Shown: positions 16,914 through 22,918 of the stretch, piece after piece
Position numbering within the stretch: position 1 is the first letter of the stretch
Layout: each line of letters opens with the position of its first letter
From: an uncultured Bacilli bacterium
Lineage (GTDB): Bacteria > Bacillota_I > Bacilli_A > RF39 > UBA660
Reading direction: 5' to 3'
Assembly (NCBI GenBank): GCA_948629335.1
Contig: CAPHZB010000018.1
Span: 226 to 23,143 of the forward strand
DNA length: 22,918 bases
Translations under genes and position numbers: made by a program
Notes under the pieces: model-generated
What the model saw: only the letters and a program-made list of their open reading frames with translations
The model's database searches: none
What the model was told of the DNA's origin: nothing

Positions 16914-17048
16914 TTATTCTTCAATTTTTTCTTTCTTTGTACTTTCACATTTTGCCTTTTTCTTTTTTGACAAGAAAATTGCTCCTGCTGTAGCACCTAC
17001 GAAAGCGACAATTCCTCCTACTAAAAATTTCTTTTTCTTACCTTTCAT
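16914..17048 (-). CDS. Small single-pass membrane protein (44 aa)
   Basis: Lysine-rich start (MKGKKKK), one hydrophobic helix with glycines (FLVGGIVAFVGATAGAIFL, residues 8-26), then a charged tail. The pattern resembles short YtxH-like or membrane-anchor peptides, but no function can be assigned. The ATG at 17048 follows AGGAGGAAAGAAC. It has its own promoter and terminator, which argues that it is a real gene despite its size. Confidence 0.7.
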   Translation of the reverse strand: MKGKKKKFLVGGIVAFVGATAGAIFLSKKKKAKCESTKKEKIEE

Positions 17049-17079
17049 GTTCTTTCCTCCTCTTCTTTTTATATTCAAT

Positions 17080-17108
17080 AGTATACGCCTATTTCTAAAA
17101 TTTAGCAA
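17080..17108 (-). promoter_or_regulatory. SigA-type promoter of the 44-aa gene
   Basis: TTGCTA (17103-17108), 17-base spacer, TATACT (17080-17085) on the minus strand, beginning just after the hydrogenase stop codon. Confidence 0.65.
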
Positions 17109-17120
17109 CCGGCCACATCT

Positions 17121-18497
17121 TTAATTTTCAACTTTTACACTTTCATGTAAAAGGCTTTCTTTCGATGTATAAGTTGTATGTAACAATTTATGCGCTAAAG
17201 GGCTTCCTGGTTTTTTTAAATAAGTATTATATATCTTTTGAATTTCATTATTTTCATAGCTACATCTTTTTTCAAGTGCTCTATCCTTTGCGTATAAAGA
17301 TGCAATTCTCTTTTCTTTTTCTTCAAGAGACATTGGTTCTTTTACTTTTGGTTGTCCTCCCCCTGCCACACAACCACCTACGCAGGCCATAACCTCAATA
17401 AAGTCGTATTGTTTTTCTCCTTTTTTTAGTAACTCTAAAAATTTATGCGCATTATTTGTCCCCGTAACAACAGCTACAGATAGTTCAACATCCCCAAGCA
17501 TCACTTTTGCTTCTTTAATTCCATCAAGTCCTCGAATATCTTCAAATTCGACTTGTTCTAATTTTTCTCCTGTGACATAAAAGTAAGCTGTACGAAGAGC
17601 GGCTTCCATTACCCCACCTGTTGCACCAAAAATGAGTCCAGCACCTGTTGCTTCTCCTAGTATGGAATCATAGTTTGACTCCTCTAAAGAGAGAAAATCA
17701 ATGTTCTCTTCCTTAAGCCAAGAAGCTAATTCTCTTGTCGTAATCACAAAATCAACATCACGTAACTCTTCTAACTCACTAGAGGAAGCATTCATTTCTT
17801 CTCTTTTTATTTCATACTTTTTGGCAGTACAAGGTGTAACTGCAACATGAATAATTTTTTTTGGATCCATATGCATTTGTTGTGCAAAATACGTTTTAAT
17901 TAAGGCACCTTCCATTAAAATAGGACTTTTGCAACTGGATAGATTCGGAAGAAGTTCAGGATAAAAAATTTCGGCAAATTTCACCCAAGCTGGGCAACAA
18001 GAAGTAAACATAGGAAGATGTTCCTCATTTCCCAATCTTTCTAAAAGTTCATTTGCTTCTTCCATAATAGTTAAATCAGCACCTGCCACTGTATCTAAAA
18101 CATAATCAGCACCTAACTTTCGCAAGGCAGTAACCATTTTTCCTTCGACAAAACTTCCTGGTTGAAGACCAAATTCCTCTCCAAGCGCTACACGAACAGA
18201 GGGCGCTGTTTCAAAAACAAAAGTATAATTGGAGTCCTTGATTCTTTTTTTTAGCTCTAAATAATCTTTTACTTCGCAAATCGCACCTGTTGGACAAACA
18301 TTTGTACATTGCCCGCATTCAATACAAATGGCATAATCATTCGTTTCTTTTAAATCATATCTTCCATATACTCCTTGTGTATATTTACAAGTACTTCTAC
18401 AGTTTCCACATAAGACACATTTCGCATTATCTCTTGTTATAGATACACTATCTGGATTAATAGGAACTCTCACATCGCTATTTTCATGTATACTCAA
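17121..18497 (-). CDS. hydA: Monomeric [FeFe]-hydrogenase with two [4Fe-4S] clusters
   Basis: The 458-aa enzyme would reduce protons or oxidise H2 with ferredoxin-type electrons. Two CxxCxxCxxxC motifs (CVLCGNCRSTC, CIECGQCTNVCP) bind the F-clusters. H-cluster motif L1 is FTSCCPAW (C167-C168), L2 is TPCTAKKYE (C223) and L3 is MACVGGCVAGGGQP (C372, C376). The 55-residue spacing C168-C223 equals that in Clostridium pasteurianum CpI (C300-C355). L2 has Thr (T221) where the common motif has Met. The N-terminal [2Fe-2S] domain is absent. The likely start is TTG at 18497 with AAAAGAG nine bases upstream; a TTG at 18560 lies within the promoter. No maturase genes (hydE, F, G) are in the window. Confidence 0.92.
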   Translation of the reverse strand: MSIHENSDVRVPINPDSVSITRDNAKCVLCGNCRSTCKYTQGVYGRYDLKETNDYAICIECGQCTNVCPTGAICEVKDYLELKKRIKDSNYTFVFETAPSVRVALGEEFGLQPGSFVEGKMVTALRKLGADYVLDTVAGADLTIMEEANELLERLGNEEHLPMFTSCCPAWVKFAEIFYPELLPNLSSCKSPILMEGALIKTYFAQQMHMDPKKIIHVAVTPCTAKKYEIKREEMNASSSELEELRDVDFVITTRELASWLKEENIDFLSLEESNYDSILGEATGAGLIFGATGGVMEAALRTAYFYVTGEKLEQVEFEDIRGLDGIKEAKVMLGDVELSVAVVTGTNNAHKFLELLKKGEKQYDFIEVMACVGGCVAGGGQPKVKEPMSLEEKEKRIASLYAKDRALEKRCSYENNEIQKIYNTYLKKPGSPLAHKLLHTTYTSKESLLHESVKVEN

Positions 18498-18531
18498 ACA
18501 AATCAACTCTTTTCTACTAATTTCTATTAAA

Positions 18532-18560
18532 AGTGTATAATAAAGAAATGAAAATGTCAA
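18532..18560 (-). promoter_or_regulatory. Candidate promoter of the hydrogenase gene
   Basis: TTGACA (18555-18560), 17-base spacer, TACACT (18532-18537); the -35 is perfect and the -10 matches 4 of 6. Confidence 0.55.
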
Positions 18561-18561
18561 A

Positions 18562-18587
18562 CAAAAAAAGGAGACACTACTCCTTTT
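18562..18587 (-). terminator. Terminator after the 347-aa gene
   Basis: AAAAGGAG pairs with CTCCTTTT and is followed by T on the minus strand; the stop codon of the 347-aa gene lies within the first arm. Confidence 0.85.
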
Positions 18588-19629
18588 ATGCTACTTTCTT
18601 TTTCACACATGGAAAGATTTCTTGTTCTTTACTTTCTATTCCCATACGTCGATTAATAAAATCAACTTTAACTTCTATAGCACCCAGTACCTCTCCTATT
18701 TCTTCCTCTTTAAAATAGTTTGTATACAAATAATTAAAATAGTTATATTTTTTATTCATTGACATTCTATATTTCTCTAAAGATAACGCATCCATACTTT
18801 CTTGCGAAAAAGAATTTCTAAATGCACGTATATCTTCATTAAACTGACACATAGCAATTAGTAATGACTTTTTCATTTTTAAAATATATACTTCTCTAGT
18901 ATCGAGATATCGTCTTATATTCAATAATGTTTGTAAGTCTTTGCTATTCTCGTTTTTTTGTACATAGGCATCAATAGCCTTCACGTTACTTAAAGCCTGA
19001 TTGAACGTAATTTTTTTTGTTTTCTTTTTTTGTATATCCTCGCATTTTTCTTCTTGTTTTAAAACACTTCCTGTCTTTGCTACACAAAGATTTCCTTCAA
19101 CTTCTTGTCCCACCATAGAACTAGTTTTTACACTTTCTTTTTTATCTGTTATGGTAGATTCTTCTGGTATTTGAATAGTCTTTTTTTCTTTTATTGTATT
19201 TTCTAGTCCTAATCTATTGTCATGTATTGGTGCACTATTTTGAAGACTATCTAATACTTTCCTTACTTTGAACAAGCTATCTACATCAGATTCTTTACGT
19301 AAATAGCGACTCACATCTACTTTCCTATCATACACAGTAGGTTGGTTCGTTATTTTCTTTGTTGATGTTACATGCGTTGGTTTTCCTTCCTTTATTGAAC
19401 GCTTTATATCTAACTTTATTTGCATAATGTGATTCATTCGTTCTTCCATCTCATCTGTTCTCTTGATTTGTTCATCAAATTCTTTTTGCGTCTCATAACA
19501 TTCTTTTATTTTATTTTTTAAAGGCTCTACAATTTTCTTCTTTACAAAACAAATCATTGTATTTTTTATAAAAGAACATTTTTTCATAAATTCTACCTTT
19601 TCAGCATCTTTTCTCATAACTTTTTCCAT
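18586..19629 (-). CDS. Charged, coiled-coil-rich protein of unknown function (347 aa)
   Basis: Not recognised. Lysine- and glutamate-rich, with a likely coiled coil at about residues 35-85, an unstructured centre (about 145-210) and a helical C-terminal part. An internal repeat is visible: SRYLRKESDVDSLFKVRKVL (near 105) and DAYVQKNENSKDLQTLLNIRRYL (near 225). There is no signal peptide or catalytic motif. The ATG at 19629 follows GAGGGGGAT, and a good promoter with an inverted repeat lies upstream. Lineage-specific by appearance. Confidence 0.7.
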   Translation of the reverse strand: MEKVMRKDAEKVEFMKKCSFIKNTMICFVKKKIVEPLKNKIKECYETQKEFDEQIKRTDEMEERMNHIMQIKLDIKRSIKEGKPTHVTSTKKITNQPTVYDRKVDVSRYLRKESDVDSLFKVRKVLDSLQNSAPIHDNRLGLENTIKEKKTIQIPEESTITDKKESVKTSSMVGQEVEGNLCVAKTGSVLKQEEKCEDIQKKKTKKITFNQALSNVKAIDAYVQKNENSKDLQTLLNIRRYLDTREVYILKMKKSLLIAMCQFNEDIRAFRNSFSQESMDALSLEKYRMSMNKKYNYFNYLYTNYFKEEEIGEVLGAIEVKVDFINRRMGIESKEQEIFPCVKKKVA

Positions 19630-19655
19630 AGCAATCCCCCTCGTATTGCTACGTT

Positions 19656-19683
19656 ATTCTATCACTTTTTTCCAATTTGTCAA
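19656..19683 (-). promoter_or_regulatory. SigA-type promoter of the 347-aa gene
   Basis: TTGACA (19678-19683), 16-base spacer, TAGAAT (19656-19661), followed by the GAGGGGGAT ribosome binding site. Confidence 0.7.
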
Positions 19684-19687
19684 CTTT

Positions 19688-19729
19688 TTAGTATAATAAA
19701 ATTTGAGTATAGCCTTCTTATTATACTAA
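19688..19729. repeat. 12-bp perfect inverted repeat just upstream of the promoter
   Basis: TTAGTATAATAA (19688-19699) and TTATTATACTAA (19718-19729) are exact inverted copies with an 18-base spacer. It starts 5 bases from the -35 box, so it could be an operator or the remains of a small element. There is no T run. Confidence 0.7.
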
Positions 19730-19993
19730 TGGCAGGAAAAAATTAAATATGTAAAGTTGTTCAAAAATATAGTTCTCTCTCTTAAAAGTTTAAATAACAT
19801 GTTTAATTTTATGTTGTCACTAGTATAAACAAAAAATGGAGTATTATACCCCAAATTGTAACTCTCATTTTTAAGAATAGCCTTACTATTTACACATCTC
19901 ACTTGATTTTTATAAAACACATTTTTAATTACAGGTTGTGCATTTTATAAGAAAATTTATATTTATCTTATAAGGATGTAATCTATTATTTTT
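19730..19993. other. Intergenic stretch without a supported gene
   Basis: AT-rich, downstream of the 224-aa gene. It holds an 8-bp hairpin (TTATAAGA 19945-19952 with TCTTATAA 19966-19973) without a T run, which may be a weak end-of-transcript structure. A 64-codon minus-strand frame here has no ribosome binding site and is rejected. Confidence 0.5.
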
Positions 19994-20668
19994 TTACTTC
20001 TTTTTCACATAGGATAATACCCTATTTAATCTATCACTATCTCCCAAATTTGCATCAGAAAATTTTAAATCTATCAATTCATAAGCTGTATCAAGTAAAT
20101 AAGGGTAATAGTGATAACTATCAACCAAATTAATACCATCTAATAAGGTATATCTATCCTTCTGTTCCAAACAAATATATTTTTTATCCTTACATACTAA
20201 AAGAAAGTCATGAATATCGTCAGTATCTCCACCACACAAACCTGTAGAATTTTGATTCAAAAGTTTTTGTCCATTTGAATGGGTAGTAATTATATTATAG
20301 TTTTTCCCAAAAAAATTATTTGGGTAAGTATGCGTAGCCATTGCAAGCATAGCATCATCCTCTTGCACATCTGCAACTAGTACATACTCCTCATTTTCTT
20401 TTGCAGTCAAATACATTGCTACAAAAGGAAGAAATAGATTACTACCGAAGGTGGTATACTGCTTAAAAAGATTCTGAAAAAAAGTAATATCCGTCCTAAG
20501 TTGCTTTAAACCCAATTTTAAATCCTTTTTCCTTTTTTTTAATTCCTTTCTCTCTGGATTAAAAAGGCCTATTGGAAAACAATTCAATTCTTCCAATATT
20601 ATGTTCTCCTTTTCCCTACATAAATCTAAATACGTTTTTACATCTTTTGAACAAGTAAAACTAGCCAT
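19994..20668 (-). CDS. Protein of unknown function (224 aa)
   Basis: Not recognised. The N-terminal third is a helical, basic segment (Lys/Arg-rich about residues 38-60). The rest has a mixed fold with conserved-looking strings such as FLPFVAMYLTAKENEEYVLV and TGLCGGDTDDIHDFLLVCKD. No membrane helix is certain. The ATG at 20668 follows AGGAGGGAATAT. It has its own extended -10 promoter. It is followed only by AT-rich DNA and lies in the accessory part of the window beside a CYTH gene and mobile-element remains, so it may be cargo. Confidence 0.7.
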   Translation of the reverse strand: MASFTCSKDVKTYLDLCREKENIILEELNCFPIGLFNPERKELKKRKKDLKLGLKQLRTDITFFQNLFKQYTTFGSNLFLPFVAMYLTAKENEEYVLVADVQEDDAMLAMATHTYPNNFFGKNYNIITTHSNGQKLLNQNSTGLCGGDTDDIHDFLLVCKDKKYICLEQKDRYTLLDGINLVDSYHYYPYLLDTAYELIDLKFSDANLGDSDRLNRVLSYVKKK

Positions 20669-20698
20669 ATATTCCCTCCTTTTTTCTTTTTGGTAAAT

Positions 20699-20707
20699 AT
20701 TATAACA
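20699..20707 (-). promoter_or_regulatory. Extended -10 promoter of the 224-aa gene
   Basis: TGTTATAAT on the minus strand, 30 bases upstream of the ATG; TTGAAA further up is at a poor 19-base spacing. Confidence 0.5.
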
Positions 20708-20744
20708 CAAAATCATAAAAAGATTTCAATAAATCATTTGTAAC

Positions 20745-20767
20745 AAAAAAAAGAACCCTCAAAGTTC
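20745..20767 (-). terminator. Terminator after the CYTH gene
   Basis: GAACTT and GGGTTC pair (with two G-U wobbles) around a three-base loop, followed by eight T on the minus strand. Confidence 0.6.
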
Positions 20768-20774
20768 ATTTAAT

Positions 20775-21353
20775 TTAAATATTATCATTAGATTCTTTAT
20801 TTTTTTCATTAAACAGTAAGTATGAATATCCATCATAGTTACGCATTGACTCAGTGATTTTAAACTTTTTAATAAATCCATTTATCTCATTTATAGCCTC
20901 ATTAATATTTTCATGTTTGATTATTTCTAATTCAATAAAATATCCAAGATGATCAACTATATCCAATGATATTTCTATATTATTTTTATAAATAAATATT
21001 TTTCTTTCTTTTTTTAAAGTAAATTCCTCTTTAATCCGTAAGTCATTTAAAATCAACTTCAATTTTTCTGTATCAGAAATTTCTAATTCATGTTCGATAC
21101 AATGAGCAGGTTCATTGTTTGCTGGCGGAATAAATTTTTTGTAGCTTAAAATATTTTTGTTTTCTAATATTCTCAATCTAAGGCATTCATTATCAATTTC
21201 ACCACCCAAAAAAGGAAAATGAATTGGAGAAAAATAGATATCATTTTGTTTTTCTACTTCTGCTTTTATATTCTCAATTTTAAAATATTCAATTATTTCA
21301 TCATAAATCTTCTTTGTTATTTTATACTTCATTTCAATTTCAATATTATTCAT
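20775..21353 (-). CDS. CYTH-domain (triphosphate tunnel) protein, class IV adenylate cyclase/ThTPase-like
   Basis: The 192-aa protein starts with the hallmark E-x-E-x-K (EIEMK in NNIEIEMKYKI). It continues with the basic strand L-R-L-R-I and L-S-Y-K-K-F, then the acidic strands I-S-L-D-I-V-D-H-L-G-Y-F-I-E-L-E-I, as in the CyaB/thiamine triphosphatase superfamily. These enzymes act on triphosphates in a beta-tunnel with a divalent metal. Sequence alone does not tell cyclase from triphosphatase. The ATG at 21353 has AGAGG at a good distance; a GTG two codons earlier is within that site. It has its own extended -10 promoter. Next to mobile-element remains. Confidence 0.85.
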   Translation of the reverse strand: MNNIEIEMKYKITKKIYDEIIEYFKIENIKAEVEKQNDIYFSPIHFPFLGGEIDNECLRLRILENKNILSYKKFIPPANNEPAHCIEHELEISDTEKLKLILNDLRIKEEFTLKKERKIFIYKNNIEISLDIVDHLGYFIELEIIKHENINEAINEINGFIKKFKITESMRNYDGYSYLLFNEKNKESNDNI

Positions 21354-21373
21354 AGGCACCTCTTTCTAAGCTT

Positions 21374-21382
21374 ATTATATCA
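21374..21382 (-). promoter_or_regulatory. Extended -10 promoter of the CYTH gene
   Basis: TGATATAAT on the minus strand, 20 bases upstream of the ATG, without a clear -35. Confidence 0.5.
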
Positions 21383-21472
21383 TATTTTTTAGATGGTAAA
21401 GCAAAACAATTTATTGTTTTTACACGTTCATTGATTATGTCAATGTACAAGTGTGTTTACTAAATTGACACC

Positions 21473-21527
21473 ATTTAGAAGAAAAGGACTACGAATTAAA
21501 AAATATCGTAGTCCTTTTCTTCTAAAT
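21473..21527. terminator. 22-bp perfect hairpin, probable bidirectional terminator of the mob gene
   Basis: ATTTAGAAGAAAAGGACTACGA (21473-21494) is exactly complementary to 21506-21527 around an 11-base loop. The arms give a GGACTACGA stem with a pyrimidine-rich TTTTCTTCT tail in either direction. The right arm encodes the last residues of the relaxase and the stop (21496-21498) is in the loop. The length and perfection exceed an ordinary terminator. Confidence 0.65.
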
Positions 21528-22857
21528 ACTGAATCATTTCTTTTTCTTTAGATGTATCTTTTGTAATATAAGTAATATCAGAATCGTTATATAAGTTGTT
21601 ATCATAACAATCTTTGATTTGAGTTATAACTATATCTTTTTCTTTGTCTTTTCCAAACAATAAAATGTTTCTAAAAATATCTTTTAATGCTTGTAAGAAT
21701 TGGATAATAAAGTTTTTAAATGAAGAATAATCATTTTCTAATTTATTAACTTTGTTTGTCAAATAGTTTATTTGTGCATCCTTCCCGTCATTAACTGCTA
21801 ATAGTGCCGTATAGTATTTAATCTCTTGTTGTAGTTCTTTATATAATCCTTCACTTTTAGAAACTTTATTAACTGCTTCTTTTGCTTGTTTCAAATAGTC
21901 CATCAAATAAAGATAGGTATTATAATCAAATACTACTTTATGATTAAATATCTTTTTTGCTTCACTTTTCATAATTTTAAGTAAATCATTATATTCACGA
22001 TTCATTTTGTATTTTGTATTATCTAACTTCTTATCCAACATACGAGGAACACCTTTTAATTGTTTAGGAGATAAGTTTTTAATACCTGTATTTTTTTCTC
22101 CTCGTTCTATCTCAAATCCTTTATTTCTTAATTTCTCATAATATTTATCTTATAATTTAGATAAGTGGTTACTACTTTTTATATATTCACCTTTAGTTAT
22201 ACAATATTTTTCTTTATTTACCCGTTTATCAAACTTCTTAACAAGAGGAACAACGACAATATGAATATGAGGTGTTGTTTCATCCATGTGTAATGTTGCG
22301 TGAATGACTTGTTCTTTCTTGTATCCTAAATCTTCATAAACGAATTTCAAACTTTCTTCTGCCCAAATCATAATTTCTTCTTTATTTAACTTATCAAAAA
22401 AGTCTTTATCACTTGTAAATATCATTTCATCAGCAACAACACTTTTTGAATCATTTACCATTTGATAAAAACTTTTCTTTCTATCAGATCTCATATTTTC
22501 TTGTCTTTTATTGTATTCCTCTCGGTAATCCTTAGTAATATCATAAAATTTTTCAATGTACTTTTTATCACATTTAACAAGTTCAATGTTATTGATAGTA
22601 TCTTCTTTTCTAATATCAGGATTTGATTTATAAGATTCTTTTGTTCTTTGATTATGAGAGCCAATTTGAGATAAATCACTTAAAGTATTAGACTTGTTCG
22701 GAAATTAAATTTCATTAAAAATCAATATACAAAAAGGACCTAAAAATAGTGGCATCCGCTAGATATTAAGTCTTTGATTTTTATAAATAGTTATACTATT
22801 CGTAAATTTCCGAACAACTCTATTAATACCTTTACATCTAAATATGGCACAAATCAT
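21496..22857 (-). pseudogene. MobV/Pre-type plasmid mobilization relaxase, broken by a MITE and a nonsense codon
   Basis: Mob_Pre relaxases nick oriT to start conjugative mobilization. The core motif HMDETTPHIHIVVVPL is present. The start ATG at 22857 follows AAGGAGG and reads M-I-C-A-I-F-R-C-K-G-I-N. There a 130-bp insertion interrupts the gene; removing it with one TAATA copy gives G-I-N-T-L-S-D-L-S-Q-I-G-S-H-N, the family form, and a total of exactly 409 codons (408 aa plus stop), the usual length. A second lesion is TAA at 22150-22152 in H-L-S-K-L-stop-D-K-Y-Y-E-K-L, where Gln is expected (CAA to TAA). The frame is open after it to 21496, ending in a coiled-coil-like region. It marks an inactive integrated plasmid or mobilizable element. 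Confidence 0.9.
22691..22820. mobile_element. 130-bp MITE inserted in the mob gene
   Basis: The terminal inverted repeats are GACTTGTTCGGAAATT (22691-22706) and the reverse complement of GAGTTGTTCGGAAATT (22805-22820), 15 of 16 matching. The 5-bp target duplication TATTA flanks both sides (22686-22690, 22821-22825). There is no ORF. An inner inverted pair AAAAATCAA (22717-22725) and TTGATTTTT (22774-22782) adds secondary structure. Size, repeats and duplication are those of a miniature inverted-repeat element moved by a transposase elsewhere; the parent family is not identified. Confidence 0.9.
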
Positions 22858-22918
22858 TTTTAGCCTCCTTTGTCTTACCAATACGACTTAGGACTGCACT
22901 TTCCATATCTAGAGTAAT
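22858..22918 (-). other. Leader of the mob gene
   Basis: Holds AAGGAGG (22865-22871) and a stretch GTCTTACCAATACGACTTAGGAC with an imperfect inverted pattern. An oriT would be expected just upstream of a MobV gene, but no known nick-site sequence can be recognised here and the window ends. Confidence 0.4.

Noticed and set aside
19726..19920. 64-codon minus-strand ORF between the 347-aa and 224-aa genes
   Set aside because: No ribosome binding site, unusual composition, and it begins within an AT-rich spacer; chance ORFs of this size are common here.
22491..22679. 62-codon minus-strand ORF near the right edge
   Set aside because: It is an off-frame reading of the relaxase; the relaxase frame is open through the same bases and has the family sequence.
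22861..22918. oriT nick site upstream of mob
   Set aside because: The region has only an imperfect inverted pattern and no nick sequence that I can match to MobV oriTs.

Overview
The window looks like the chromosome of a low-GC, anaerobic, endospore-forming member of the Bacillota. The evidence is a clear SigG (forespore sigma factor), a YlmC/YmxH-type PRC-barrel protein, a monomeric [FeFe]-hydrogenase, strong AGGAGG-type ribosome binding sites, very AT-rich DNA and standard stop codons. A gut Bacilli/Erysipelotrichia-like host is a reasonable guess, but species cannot be read from the sequence.

Layout. (1) 1-3377: the 3' part of a very large gene that enters from the left. It has about 26-residue helical repeats at the N-side, an unrecognised middle domain and a C-terminal pol-beta-type nucleotidyltransferase domain. 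(2) 3699-10302, plus strand, mostly housekeeping: a CtpE/Exp7-like P-type cation ATPase, the replication-restart helicase PriA, a Nudix hydrolase with an in-frame stop, methionyl-tRNA formyltransferase (fmt) and secG. (3) 10355-10613: a gene-free 259-bp block of five nested inverted repeats between two terminators. (4) 10682-13550, minus strand: a decayed small ORF, a GT4 lipid-type glycosyltransferase, YlmC/YmxH and a transglutaminase-like protein. (5) 13547-15194: a divergent pair, a frameshifted AraC-type regulator and sigG. (6) 15250-19629, minus strand: a 528-aa membrane-anchored protein of unknown function, a 44-aa membrane peptide, the [FeFe]-hydrogenase and a charged 347-aa protein with an internal repeat. 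(7) 19994-22918, minus strand, accessory: a 224-aa unknown, a CYTH (triphosphate tunnel) protein and a MobV/Pre-type relaxase pseudogene broken by a nonsense codon and by a 130-bp MITE with a 5-bp target duplication.

How it fits together: the centre is core physiology (protein initiation and export, replication restart, sporulation control, membrane glycolipid, hydrogen metabolism), flanked on both sides by accessory DNA. Three genes are broken by clear single lesions (Nudix, araC, mob) and one short relic is strongly decayed, so this stretch is either under relaxed selection or carries some sequence errors. The mob gene cannot be explained by error alone: removing the MITE and one target copy restores an exact open frame.

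The items most worth a second look are the repeat-nucleotidyltransferase giant protein, the 259-bp nested palindrome and the 130-bp MITE. No rRNA, tRNA or CRISPR array was seen.
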